The notes under the pieces were generated by a model. It was not told where the DNA came from and did not search any database. It saw nothing but the letters and a program-made list of their open reading frames with translations. A DNA stretch of 64,000 bases from Gymnorhina tibicen (Eukaryota; Chordata; Aves; Passeriformes; Artamidae): assembly GCA_013399875.1 (NCBI GenBank), contig VXAZ01010877.1, positions 557,772 through 621,771 of the forward strand. The letters are read 5' to 3'. Below, piece after piece: positions 10,869-24,900 of this stretch (position 1 is its first letter; each line of letters starts with the position of its first letter). Made by a program: the position numbers and the translations under genes.

Positions 10869-13270
10869 TAGAAATGATAGGTGTTTCTGAGGGTTTCTGG
10901 GTCCTGAGCAATCAGGTCATTTAATGCCTAGTCACTGATCCAGAAGTAGCAGTAATTTGAGAAATATTTTTAGCCATTTAGAGTAGTTAAAGCCAAAGAA
11001 AACAAAAACACTTCAAAATAACCTAATATATGCTGCGATAACAGAAAGCAAGTAAGAATACAAACCACTCAACTCTAAAATGGTCGAACAGATCAGAAAA
11101 GCAAGCTGAGAGCTACAAATGTTATGGTTCTAAATTAAGTACAATCATTCACAAGAAAAAATCTAGTATTGCAATGGCCATAGCCAAAATAAGCCCATTT
11201 TTAAATAAAACTGTCATTTGATTAGCTAAGATACAAAAGATACACTACTGACATAGTTCTCACACTAATAGCTGGTACACTGACCCTCATTTTGGATGTG
11301 CGTGTAGTTCTGACTACCTCACCACAACAACCTGGTCTTTGGGCAGGGGAAGAAATAAAGCCAACTTAAATGGATCTCTGTTACTTCCATTCTTCCTCTC
11401 CCATTCTACTCCTCTTCAGTCACTGAAACTTTTTTTCCCTTCCATGCCACAGTAAGTGCTATCACTATTCTGAAGATACAGAGATTACTCCTAAAAAAAC
11501 CAAAAAACTTTGCCATTCCCCAGAAAGTTAATTTTATGTCTCCTACATGCTTTCTTGAAAGCTGTTTTACTGCAAATTATCTGTAATATACTAACAGTGG
11601 AGTAATTAGTAGATGATGGAGTTAACATGAAGATCAGGTAAGAACATGTACATGAGAGTTCTTGCCTTCAAAGACAAAGTTAACAGGTTATAGCAACTAC
11701 AATTAGGAAACAGAAAAATTCCATCCTAAGGCCTCCATACAATAGAGACCTGTTATACCCTTTAGTGCACTCAAAGTGTCTTTATTTTGTAAGACTTATA
11801 TTCAGGAACAAAGTATTTCTATTTATCCTCTCTTCTATTATAAAGGCCTGTCAGAAATTCTGAAAAGCACCAAGGTTATCCCAATGCAGCAACCTAAACA
11901 AAAATCCTGATGCCTTTAATTTAAAAAAAAAAAAACAAAACCAAAAAAACAACCCAAGAATTGGATTAAGTAGCTTGAGTGTTTACAGCTAGAATAATAA
12001 ACACAAGTTGCTCCACAAACACAAACCAGCTTTTGTTAGTTCTTGTTCAAGTGCCCTGTATCCTACTCTCTCCTCAAGGCAGTAACCAACTCCTTTCAGA
12101 GGACAACTTTGCTGGGTTAAAAAAGACAAAACAAAACTCCACAACTGCAGCAGAACTTGCCCCAGTAAACTGGAAATTTTGCCCACACCAGCAGGGTAGA
12201 CAGCAGTAGTTATATCATTTTGTCTTATAGCAACTGTGCCTTGTCTTCACAGAGCACTTTCCTCTCTGGAATCACCAGCCTGCCTGAAACCAGTAGGAAT
12301 CTGACTACCTTTGAGCCTCCCCTTTCACGTTTAATTTTGGCTTCTACTGGCGGTAAATTTAGAAGTTATTTTTGGAGACAGGGGAAGAAGAGGCCTGACA
12401 CTCTACATAGACTTCATTGCCATAGAAACCAAGCTAAAAACACCCAGAAAGGAACAGAAAATGTCTGTTTCGAGGCATTACTTATGCTATGTACTTAAAT
12501 GTCACCTGAAGCAGCATTTAACATTGGAAGTATATAAACAGTACCCAAGATTTTCTTTTTCCAGTGGTAAGAATATTTTGCCTACTTTTTAATTAAAGGA
12601 CTAAGGAGAACTCACAGTTCATCATCTCAGCCCCTCCCAAGCCCTCAATGAACCATTACTTGGTAGTAAGCAATATAGCTGCTTTTGTCAAGATTATGGT
12701 CAAAACAACTATCATACCTATTAAACCACAGACAACTGTAAATTAGTACCTTCCCCTATTCCCTCCCTCACATTTTAAAAGCTGGTGACACTGAAATTTT
12801 TCCTTCATATTTTAGTCTGTACTTGGGGTATCTGGCTGACTATATGGAGCTTTACCATAAAAAAGAAGTGAGTATTTTGCTACTAGACACATTACTCTTA
12901 AAATGTTACTGCCAGTATTTCAATCCCTGCTTTTGCAGCCCTCAAACTACAGTAAATTACAGGCTCATATTCTCAAGATGTATCTATGTTAGGACATGTA
13001 AAATTCAAAGATCAGTTGAGGAGCAATGGCTGTTCTGCTGACAATGACTCAATCTCATGGTAACTACTAAAGGGTGAAGAGCACAGGAAAACATAATAGT
13101 TTCCTTCATATGATTTTTACCCAACACTATCTTCAGTTTCCTTCCCAGAAAAGTATCTACAAAACAGTGATTCACTATTTCATTTCAGAAGAAGTTAAAA
13201 TCAATGCCAGACCTTTCAGCACCAAAATACTGTATAAAATACAGCTACCTTTATTGTCTACTTTTACATT

Positions 13271-13298
13271 AATAATTTCTTTAAAAAAAGAAATTATT
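13271..13298. repeat. perfect 12-base inverted repeat
   Basis: AATAATTTCTTT, then an AAAA loop, then AAAGAAATTATT. The stem is fully paired and AT-rich. It is unlikely to be a functional RNA. Confidence 0.85.
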
Positions 13299-14746
13299 CT
13301 TACACAATGTATACAATTATTCCTTCTACAATTGATTTCCTTAAGTCTGTTATTTTGTGTAATTATTTCCAAAGTAATCAGATGCGACATCTGAAATCAG
13401 TTAACAGCTTACAAAGAAACATGACCCACAAGAAAGCGCTTAGAACAGAAGCTTTTACTGAGGGGACTGATGCAGATGCTTTAAACGTTTAGGCTTATCA
13501 ACATAAAAACTAAAAACGGAAGATCTCATTCTCTACATAACACTTTTCATCTATCTGCAGATAGTAACTTTATCTGACCTACAGATGTTTCCTTTCCTGG
13601 CTAAACAGTTTGCTTCATTTCTGATGAACTGACTGGTTGTACAAGAGCAGCAATATAGGCAAGTTATTCAATTGTGCCACTTAAAAAATATTCAGGAGAA
13701 AAGGATATAATGAGATCTCTTATATCACCTGTACCATACGTACACAAGATCAGAATGATGCTCTCTGATAAAGTGCATTCAAGTAGCACACACTAATTCT
13801 AGTCATAGTGTAAAAACACCACTCAATTTCTGTTACCTGATTTTACATTTCAAAAGCTGCTCTTTACTCCTTCCATGAAATATGATTTATGGAAACCAGT
13901 ACATTATAAAATTATTACAACACAACATCAACAGTATATTGCACATATTTTAAAAATCCTTTTTTATAAACATATGCTTTTTTCATGCTGCTTACATAAT
14001 TTCTTTAGCGTAGCACAAAATTATGCAAGGGATACAAGTTAAAAACAAAACAAAACCCCAAACAACTAGCCAGTTTTCTTTTCCTGTTTCTTTTAATACC
14101 TTTATTACCAGCTCATCTTGTCAGAATGTGACTTTTAGGTAAATTTTAGCAGTGATGGTTCTGTCTAGGGCACCACAGAGCTACACAAAATTCTCATTAG
14201 CAATCATAAATTACAAAGCACTTTTAACATGTCCTTCTTTCTACCTTTCAAATGAAATTACATTTTTGAAGAAGCTTTAACTCCTCCAGTTTTGACCTCA
14301 CACTGATGGGTCATGGGTGTGTGAATCCTCATGGGTGAACCCTCATAGGTATTCAAACTATTAAAACTAATACAATACACAGAAATTCCATGATGCTGGA
14401 CCTAATACTTTGCTTTAAGTAAAACTGTGGAGACAATCAAGTAGGTCATGCAAGTTCAAGCTTTGTATGCAAAACAATCTACTGACACACTCCCTTCACA
14501 AAAAGCAACTCTTGGCAACTGAGATCTATCTTCTTCACTTGGCAGAAGTTACTTTGGCCTTCTATTATCAATTTTTCAGATTATGACAAAAGGTCAATCA
14601 AAAATATCCATTTATTGCAGCTTCTAGCATTGGAGGGAAAGGCATGACAGACTCAAGATTGCCAGTGCAGTGCATAAAAAGAACTCTGACATTTCTACAT
14701 TAGATTAATGACATCTTCCATGCTGGTACACACGTATTTATTCCAC

Positions 14747-14782
14747 AGAAATCATAAATATGATAGAAATCATAAATATGAT
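14747..14782. repeat. 18-base perfect tandem duplication
   Basis: AGAAATCATAAATATGAT occurs twice back to back without a mismatch, suggesting a recent slippage or duplication event. Confidence 0.95.
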
Positions 14783-15311
14783 AGGTGGGTAAATATTGTA
14801 AATATAAAAGTGGGTTAGGAAAAAAGCTATCATCTTCATTAAGGTTACAAGGAGCTTCTCACATCTCTGTGTTTCACCTGATGCTTTCATTTTGCTGAAA
14901 AATTCAAGTCCTTTTACACTTGCCTACTGGTAGTGATTTGTAAGTCTGCACTAAACTGCTCTCCACAAATGAGGCGTGAAAGCAGAGAGCTCTTGCTACA
15001 TAAAAATAACTTCACTTGAACAAATACAGGCTGCAAATTTAATGCTTGTTTTGTAACCACATATTGCATTTTTCAGCTTTGCTAGTCTAAAAATAAGATT
15101 TATTTATCTGTAAATAGCAAAATCTTAATCTTAGGATTTTCAAGAAAAAAATAAGATCTTGAAATGAAATTTGATTCTGAACCTATTAGAAAAATACCTC
15201 ATGTTGTTTCTTGTTTCTGAGTGTCACCTAATAGTACCAAGAGTTCACACTATCATTTTCTTATTTTTAGAAAAACACATAAAACCTGTATCGTTAATCC
15301 ATAATCACCAC

Positions 15312-15945
15312 TCATAGAATCACAGAATGGTCTGGGTTGGAAGGGCGCTTAAAGATAACAGAGTTCCAACCCCCCTGCCATGGGCAGGGACACCTTCCAC
15401 TAGACCAGATTGCTCAGAGCCCCATCCAGCCTGGCCCTGAACACTTCCACAGATGAGGTGCCCACAGCTTCTCTGCACAACCTGTTCCAGTGCCTCACAC
15501 CCTTCATAGTAAACAGTTTCTTCCAAATACCTAACCTAAACCTACCCTCCTCCAGTCTGAAGCCATTCTACCTTGTCCTGTCACTGCATGTCCTTGTAAG
15601 AAGACCCTCTCTGGCTTTCTTGCACAGCCCCTTTAGGCACTGGAAGGCTGCCATAAGGTACCCACAGAGCCTTCTCTTCTCCAGGNCAGCCTCTCACCCA
15701 TCAGCACCCTCAAGCCCTTCTCAGCAGGGCTGCTCTCCATCTGTTCATCCCCAGCCTGTGTTTGTGCTTGGGATTGCCCCAGCCCAGGCACAGGACCTTA
15801 TACATTTGGCCTTGTTGAAATTCATGATGTTTGCACCCATCCACCTCTCAAGCCTGTCAAGGTCCTTCTGGGTGGCATCCCTTCCCTCCAGCACGTCAGC
15901 CACACCACACAGCTTGGTGTCATCAGCAAACTTGCTGAAGGCAAG
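15312..15945 (-). mobile_element. CR1 LINE fragment with probable hidden internal gap
   Basis: It begins tcatagaatcacagaatgg, the antisense CR1 3' end, and runs into the reverse-transcriptase C-terminal part. The minus-strand translation near 15745-15960 contains [18 protein letters not shown] and [20 protein letters not shown], typical of CR1 ORF2. A single N at 15686 marks a junction at which about 275 bases present in the related copy at 42.3 kb are missing. The subfamily matches that copy closely. It is 5'-truncated. Confidence 0.93.
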
Positions 15946-18900
15946 TGCTAAGATCAATTGGTTCTGATTTAGGTCACTAGTAGCCACTGAAAAATCGAAA
16001 CTAAAACCAATAATCTGTAATTACACTTAGAGAATAATTCTAAGAGCAGAAGAGATAAATAAATCCTTCTGCAAAATAAGTGTTTTCATTTTCTTGTTCA
16101 TTTGGAAAAAAAAATATCCACAACACCTATTTGAAAGAAATATTTCACAATTTTCTAGAACACAAGAATTCTTGAGAAAATAAGCCAAACAAACCACATT
16201 GTATTTTAACTTATTAGCTTTCTTCTCAGTATCCATTTTTTATCGTCCACAAATAAAATAGTTTACAACATGCCTTTTTCTTCAAATGAGTGTTTTAACA
16301 CCAATCTACCATGAACCCATGCAGACCAGCTAGCAGGAAGGCAACTATTTACAGTTCACTACCAAATGCATGCTCTGCTGAAATATAGTCCTGGCCACAG
16401 CCACAGCACTCCAGAGAAACACCAACCTTTAAAGACTGGTAAACCTTCAGATTAATAAACACTGAAGTACCATGAAATTTTCAGCTACTTTTCACTTTTA
16501 TGTATTCAAAACTGAGTGATCAAATCTGATTAGAATTCCTGACTGCACAGAACAGATGCACATCATTTTCTTTTCCTCACCATCCCATCACTTGGCAAGC
16601 ATCAACTATCCAACACCCAGATCTAACAATATCCCTTCATGAAAGCAAAGTGGGTTGGTTTGTTGGTTTTTTTTCATGAGGCATCTCTGCAGAAAGTTTT
16701 CAACAGTAGTTAATATGTCAGAAGGTCAAAGGTGTAAAATCTGCACTAGAAGCAGGAAAGCTGAACAGAAGTCCATTGCTGCCATTCCACAGCTGTGTAG
16801 AAATACCAAGTGTGTCTGTCAAACAGGGATTTGATACCATGGAAACCCAGAACCTCTGGAGGCAAACTTCGACTGAAAAGAATCCAGAGATTTATACTGA
16901 ATGTTGTTGAAAAATAAGTTGCCAGAGAATGGCTTTTCTACCACAGTGAATTTCCTTGTGCAAAAATAAAGTAATCTGTAGCAAGTGAAAGTGTTTTACA
17001 TGTATTCAAGTGATACTTAAATTATCTTAGTTCTCTTTTAACTAGGGATCTTTAGGCTATTGAATTTTTCAAGGTTTTTTAAAACAATCTTATAAGTCTG
17101 ATTTAAAAAAAAACCACAAACCAAGTAAAACAATGGTGATCAGGATTTTGTGAAGGAAAAGAAAATAAAAACCTTATAATGTGTGTGTAGATAGATGTAT
17201 ATAGGTGTGTCTCTGTCCATCCCAATGACTACCTCACATATAACATTTTACTTGCTCTTTCATTTTACACAGATTATAATCCAGATTTAACCAATAAATT
17301 ACACATTTAGTAGCACAACATACACATCTGCATTCATTCCCTATGGCTTCTATTGAGATGTATTCCTTCCAATCCCTCCAATTAACAGTAAAAGTAGAGC
17401 TACTAGTGAGTATGAGAATGTACCTGATGTGAATGTGTGAACTCTTCCGGGAAAGTAAATGGTCTAAGACTAATGATACTAGAAGTATGGTCTTATTCTT
17501 TGAAATATATCCATTTCTCTCCACATTTTTGGAAAGTTTCTTGTCTACTTAAGAATTATGCCACAATAATTTTGAATACTGGAATTTTGGTATGATCCAA
17601 ACAGATGCTTCTTCATATTTATTGTAAAATTATAAACTGGGCATTGTTTCTTAGTGTTCTTCCTATTGTATAATTATAGGAATTAATAGAGAAATTTGCC
17701 AACAAAAAACTGATGTCTCTAAATACTAATAACAACAATGGCTGGGACCAACATTTTCAAATCTTCACACATGAGTTAAAAAAAATTCTAGGAAAATAAG
17801 TTGTTAAAAGCTTACTCTACAGCTTGTACACGATGAGGTATTGCAACTCTGATCTACTCCAGAATGCAGAAGTTACTAAAACCATTACCACCTATCATGT
17901 AGCCTTCTGTTTGTCAAATAGTAACTTGAGAAATAGTATCTTGAGGAACTGGTTTAAATTCTATAAACAAAGTATAAAATTAGGTTTTCCTCCTTGAACC
18001 CTTGCTAGATAGAAGAAACTCAGTAGCAAAACAGACATGTTACTGAGACCAGAGGTCAGTCTAAGGGCGTGTTCTGTCTCCAACATGATCATCAGCACAT
18101 GAGCCTAAATCACTGACTTGACATCCATTTTCCTCAGACTCCCCAATATTCACAGCAGTTCCATTACAGCTGGTAAAGTGTACAACTCTGCCTATTCCAC
18201 TTGCATCTGTTACAGTTTTGATGCATGTGAGTTTGTTTTCTTGGATCTGCTAGTATAATCTGCCTGTATAAACTTGTGTATTAACAAACCGCATATGTTT
18301 GCTTCTCCTTGTGCAGTTTCTTTTCTAAACCAAATCTCAATGAGCACTCTACAATTTTAATATTGCACAACTTGGTGAATAACAGCTCCACAACTGCTTT
18401 ACCCACTGCCTTTACTGGTGACTGTGTAAGTGTTGGTCACTTCCAACTCCCACCACCTACTTCAGACCACTTTTAAGAAGTCTGCTTCCCCTTCCTTTCT
18501 GCAGCTCCTCTTATGAGCAACCAAAACTGTGTACAGTACCCAACACATGGGCAGGTCCTGTGTTTCATACAATGATACTTCCTGTTCATTCTAACTATAT
18601 TCCCTAATGATGGACAATGCTGCATGAGGATTTGTTGGCAGCTGCCACTATCCAACAGCTTCAGCAAACCACCAGTCACAGGTCGTGTCTTAGCAGTCGC
18701 TTTATAGAATCAGTACAGAAAGTAGATCCTGGTCACTCTTAAGTTACACAGAACATACACAATAAGTAAACTGTAAAAGTAGAAGGAAAGCCTGTAAAAT
18801 CAGGAAATGTCACCAAGAGCAGACTCAATATTCAACAATTAGTTTCAGCTTTCACTTCAGCCTCCATGCATTTGGGCTGCAAAATTCAACGTAGATTGAA

Positions 18901-21900
18901 AAAGCTGAATATTATTCTAAATATGTTATACATATTTCACTTAAAGTACAATGGGAAAGCTCGAGCACAAAAGCATCTTAAAGACAATGCAGGAGGACAC
19001 TATAATGATAAATTTATTTTACAAGGGAGTAACAAAGATGAAGAGGAGTTTCTTCCTAGAGATGTATTATGGAAACTGAACTGCTAAAGCAGCATACAGT
19101 TTCACCTCAAGGCCATGATTTGAAAGAAGTAGGAGAAAAAGGACTCAAGTTTGTGTCTCCTGTCCTATGTAGAAGTGTCATTGAAAATCCTTCAGAAAAA
19201 CTATAAAAAAACTTCAAAAGTCTCAAGTTTTTCAACAACCCAGGAATTTTATTGTATGGGTACTTAAATAAATCCAGCCAAGCAGAACAGTTTCCTACTA
19301 AACAATATGACTCAGTAGCCCAAAATGAAATCATTAATTAAATAAAATATAAATCACAGGATACTATTTTCAATAAGAGCAAACTCTAGTCTTATTAGCT
19401 GGTCAGTCATGCTTGACTTTTTCAGTATAACTCATTTTCTTAGTAACTGGAAATGGAGTAGTTGAGCACCTCAGCTTACAGAGATAATACAGACAAATTT
19501 CAAAAGCTTAAAAAAAACCACACACATACATAACACCAGCTGAACCCACTTATTGTGAATTGCAAGAACAGGCTCTACTGAAAAGATTTTCATTTTGCTT
19601 TGCAACTCACACAACACTAATAAACACTCAAGATCCTTCCTTTAAAAAAAGCATGTTTATGTCCCAACAGGTAGTTGAGAATTTTTTCAACCCTACTGTT
19701 AAAGGGTGCTGACTGAACATTTTAAAGCAATCCTACAAAATATGTGGCACACAGGACAGTTCTCTGGACTTTTCAATTGCCAGAGAGATTAAGCATACAT
19801 CTGAAAGCAGGCACTTTCCAGCAGGTTGGTTGATTATAAAAAAGCAGCAGTCCAGGAAGGTCACCTCTTTGGAAGACAGCAGAACATGACCAAATCAGTG
19901 CTATCACTAATTCATAATAAGTATTTTCAGGAGGAAAGAAAAAAAAGGTAGTAGACATTGAGGCACGCGAGAAAGGAACATAAGCCACACCGTTCAACAT
20001 CAGCTGTGGCCCAGCACTGCAGGGCTTTAGTGGCCACCTCATTTATTTGAATTACACGCTCATTCTGGAATTTGGAATAGATTTTAAACAGCAAACAGCT
20101 TGTGCAAGTTTTTTTCCTAACCATTTATTTCATGTATTTGATGCAAGTCAATTTTATGACCACAAGTCTGGAGATTCAATTAAGAGCCTTAATGCTTCAG
20201 TCCATTCCTTGAAAAATACCTTAAGGACTGTTTCTGTAAACTTCAAAATATGACAATTGATTCATAAGTACCATGATCAAAATGGACAGTTGGCCTCAGT
20301 ATCAGCCAAGACCCCTATCCCAATTGTTTCATGTTTTACCAAAGGTGCCACTTATTCCTCAAAGATGACAATTGTTAATTACACTAACCATTACCAAAGC
20401 AATGTTTAACCACAAGCTTGTGCTACTGTAAAAGAACCCTAAACTTCTTCCCTGCAGTAAGGAAACAACTGCTACTGTAAGCATCCTTTCCTCAAGGCTG
20501 CTCTACATAACCTTTCCAGATTAATCAGGGAAAAGCAAAAAGCAGGTTCAATAGCTCAAGCTACATATACATCTTTACAAAGGACATGATTCTGACCTCC
20601 CCCACAAGAACAATCAGTGAACATTAATAGGGTTACTTTCAGCAGGCAAAATATTGTTCAAAGCTAAAATAGACAACCTGTGTCTGTGAATATGTTGTTA
20701 CCCTGCAATAGTGGGGAGACCAACGTTTTCTTCACTTTTTTATAGAAAATCCACTTTTTACAAGTAAGAAGGTGACAAATCTCTGCCAAGCACTTAGTAA
20801 CTAAAGAAAAAGGAAGATGGGTTTACAAACAAAAATAAAGCAATATACAGCTTATTGACCAGATTTTATTGTGTCTATACCACTCAAAGTTTGGAGGATT
20901 TTTTTCTAAATTGTTCTGTGCATTCCAAACACAGCTGGAGGCACAGCCGTGGATGAGGTTGTGGGGGGATGACTCAATATCTAATGTTTTGGCTATGGAG
21001 TGGTTGAGGAGTAAATTAGACTATCTCAGTTTTAGGCTAATTTTAGCCTACCATAATGGAAACAATACTTAAGTGGAATAAACAGTTAAATGTTAAAATG
21101 GAAATGTATTTTTCACTTTCACTGTAAATCAGACATGCTCTGAGTGCGGGCTGTGCCTGACAAGACTTAAGCACAAACCAGAAAAAGTTAGTCATTCTCA
21201 TTAAAAAACACAGCTGGTGAAGGGGGTGCCCAATTTACTAAAATCAGCTACTTGTGACACTACTTGCCCAGGAAGTGGGAGACCTAAGCCTGAGGCAGCT
21301 GAAACCCACAATCTTGGCTCTGCAGCAGTTCAGTTTCAGTAGGAAAAGTTGGCAGTCCCTCTCCAACTTAACAAGTTGCCAACTTTTTTTCATTCTTTTT
21401 TTACTCAATCTCTTAGGATTACTTTTCTTCTTCATTCAAAAATGGCTTCCCTGATTTGAGTGAACTGGTATATGTCCATTTGTTCATCTCCCTTCCCAAA
21501 ACAGCTAGAAATCTAGAGGGAGATTTGAGGCTATGAAACTTTAGAAAACACTGAAATCTATGACTGTAAATTGAACCCAAAGTTAGGTGTGATGACATTA
21601 CCGGTTGCCAAATCTTCCTTGTTTTGTCAACACTGTCGCTGGGAAGAAAGTTTCAAAATATGCCTGTAATTAGCCATTTGTCAAAAGTAACTCATTTTCC
21701 CCATCTAGAAGACTGCTACTAATATTTCGTATTAACATAGAGCTTGATTTCTGAGATTATCCTGATGTGATCCCTACCACATTTTTCAGATACAAACAAG
21801 CTGAGAAAGGGCTTACAGTTTCTCCTTTTTAAAGTACCACGGAAAGAACATCTAGTTTGGCCACAACACAACCGACCCCTGCTCAGAACCCTGCTATTTG

Positions 21901-24900
21901 AAGTCATTTTCTTCATGTTACTGAACTTTTCTAATAGGAAGGATTAGAAGACTTACTAGATGTGACGTGCATGTCACAGCCTGAAAGCTGCTTTTTTACA
22001 TTACATGACTTCATGTCACTGCACAGATCAGGTACCTCTTTCTTTGGGCTTCATGCATCTTTCAAGAACCTAAAAATCCCCCAGTTTCGCAAGATTGGCC
22101 TTTCTAGTGGCAGCAAGATCTTGGTGTGGCTGAGCCTGTCTTGTTCCCAGCCTCTCCTCCTATACTAGTTTTGCACAGATCCAACCATAGATTCTGGCCT
22201 ACGAAGACCTTTGGTGAAAAACCTGAGTGGAGCAACCCAGGTACATTTTACTGGTTCTACATACTCTTCTTTTTTTTTGTTGTTTAGTACAGTAAAACTG
22301 GTACCTTATAAAACCAAGCCTATTTGTGTGCAAAATTGCTTAGGTCATTCCATGCCCACACCAAAAAGAAGGGAAACTGCCCACATAAAAACCCAGAAAG
22401 TTACTGTAACCACTGATATTCCTGGTGTACCAGTAAGCCAGGGTTTCCTCCTATGAATCAGCTGCAGAGCAGGGTGTTATGCCAGTGGCCCTCCAAGAGA
22501 TTCAAAAATCAGACAGTAATGGCAATACACAGTGAAACCACCCTGCTTTAAATTTATACAGAAAGTATTGTACCTGTCCAGTACTTCAGCACCTTTACTT
22601 AGGAACAACATACAGAGAGACTTGAAGCTTATTTCCTTGGTTGTATAAAATGAGGGTTTAAAAACTTAACTAAAAAGTGAAAAAAAAAAGTAAAATGTAC
22701 TCCTTTAAGTATTAACTGCATCCCTACTGTATCTGCAAATTTCTCAACATTTATAATTTTTCTTCTTTGTGGCAGGATTCTTCATAAAAAGATAGGGGAA
22801 AAAAGTTTATTAAAATATTAAAGCTATTCCTTCAAGAAAAAAAACTACTGTTTAATAGAGAAATTTGTCACAGGTAAGTGCTACAAAAATAAATTAAAAA
22901 TTTAAAATGTCTGTTATTACATTCCAAGAAACAACTAAGATGCAAGGACAGATCATTGTCTGAAAGCATAATTTACCTCATTTCAGGAGATCCTAATTTG
23001 CTTTTCTAAGCTATTAAAAGTCTATACTAGGTGTGTCATGTGCAAAAAGTCACTGCAATTAAAAATTTTATCTTCTTACATATTACTAAAAATATCAGTG
23101 CAACTGTCACAAGCAAACAACTGCAACACTTATCAGATAATGCATCTTTCCTCAGTACTTTTCAGTATTATAGACTTAGCCCTCCAGATGCAGAATTTTA
23201 TCTTCAAGTTACAACGTCACCTCATATCTGTGGAAAGCAACAGAATTTCTCTAAGCTAGCTTGAGCTGTTCAGTAACACCCATTACATAAGATTTTTCCT
23301 AAGACAATAAATACTGTAAAAAATACAGTAGATATATAGATATAAGCTAGCGGTCTTACATCAAAGCCATAGAATTACCTATATTTGGGGGTTTATTTGC
23401 CAATCACTATTAGGCTCAGCCCCCTGAAAAGAAAGAAGGAAGAGATTTTCCTTTGTTCACATTTCCTGTGTAGGTTGACTTTCATGAGAGTTACAGAGTC
23501 AACTTGACTTTGATCAAGGTTTTTAACCAAGTAACATTGGGAGAGTAAGGAGTCAGTGACAATGGAGCTAACAGATACAGAAAATAAAGCCTTATCAGAG
23601 TCTGTGTTTTGCTATAGTGTTTACAGTACAAATTTTCATCTCTTAGCCCCATTTCTATAAGAACGCAAAACTTACACTCATACAAGATTGACATCCCTTT
23701 TTAAAAACCACAGTTTCTTTACCCCTGTATAGTGCCTGTATACAACAGCAGAGTCTTGCCTCACACATCATTACAAACCCCACCAAACCCAAGTGCTACA
23801 GTGGCATGGCAAGTTCAGTAACAGCTGAACTGACATCCTTGTGGACAGCTGCCTTTGGCTCCACCCAGATCGGTTTGTTACCTACCCATTTTACCATTTA
23901 CCTATTTAGCTCTGACCAAACCCTAGAGTCAAAGACTCAAGACGACCCAAGTTGGTTACCCAAAACTTCAATCAAGAAAGACTGGTTATTATAATTCGTG
24001 AGCAGTACAGCTTGTAAGTCCTGCAGCCTTCAATACAATTTCTGTGCCTAAATCACTCACATGCACGTGAAGCCTTCCCTTATGACTCAGTTAGCTGGAA
24101 AACCACATTTCTAAGAAAAAAGGCAATCTTGAGCTTTAATGCTGAGTTGTTCTCTCAGTTTTATGTGCTGCAGAAAACAGCTGCATTTCCTTTTCTTTGT
24201 TTCAGTACAGATTCACAAAGCATCATTCCAATCACTTTTTCTGCAAACAGGCTGGACTAGAAGCAGACATTTCAGACAAGACAGTAATGCTATTAAGGTC
24301 AGATGACAAAGAGCTAGAAGGTAAAAACAATACGGAGAATGATTACTGAAGAATTTTTATTATAATTTCCCTAAAGTTGATGCCTTATCCAACAAAGAGC
24401 AGAATAGGGGAAGAAATAGAAAAAATACAACAATAAGTAAATGACACAGCTGAACTGACTTATACCTGCAAGGAATGTCAAATGTAAAATTTAAGACACA
24501 TTTACCAACAGGAATGCAGTCATGCAAGTGACTAAGGAAAAGAAAAAAGGAAGTAAAGCAAGACAACAAAGGTTGGCTAATTTACTTCTAATGCCACACT
24601 CCTGCAGGGAAGCATGACAAATTCTTACCCATCAATTATTTGTCTTTTTGCCCTACGAAGGGAGACAAAACAGGAGGGGCAGAAAGCAATACAAATCACA
24701 CATGCCCGCGGCAGATAGTTACGTAATGCTGACGTACTGCCTGCTCTTTGCTCACAACACTTACTTTGCTGCAATTCCAAGTACCAGCTTTTAACAGCTG
24801 CCCAGTTTGAACACTTTTAAACTGCTTTGTAAATAAAATATAGACACACAAAGAAGAACAAGATAGCTCTAAAGCTTCATAATGTATCCCCAACAGAGAT

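Noticed and set aside
15410..15967. 185-codon plus-strand open frame
   Set aside because: It is the antisense of the CR1 at 15312-15945 and crosses the N at 15686.
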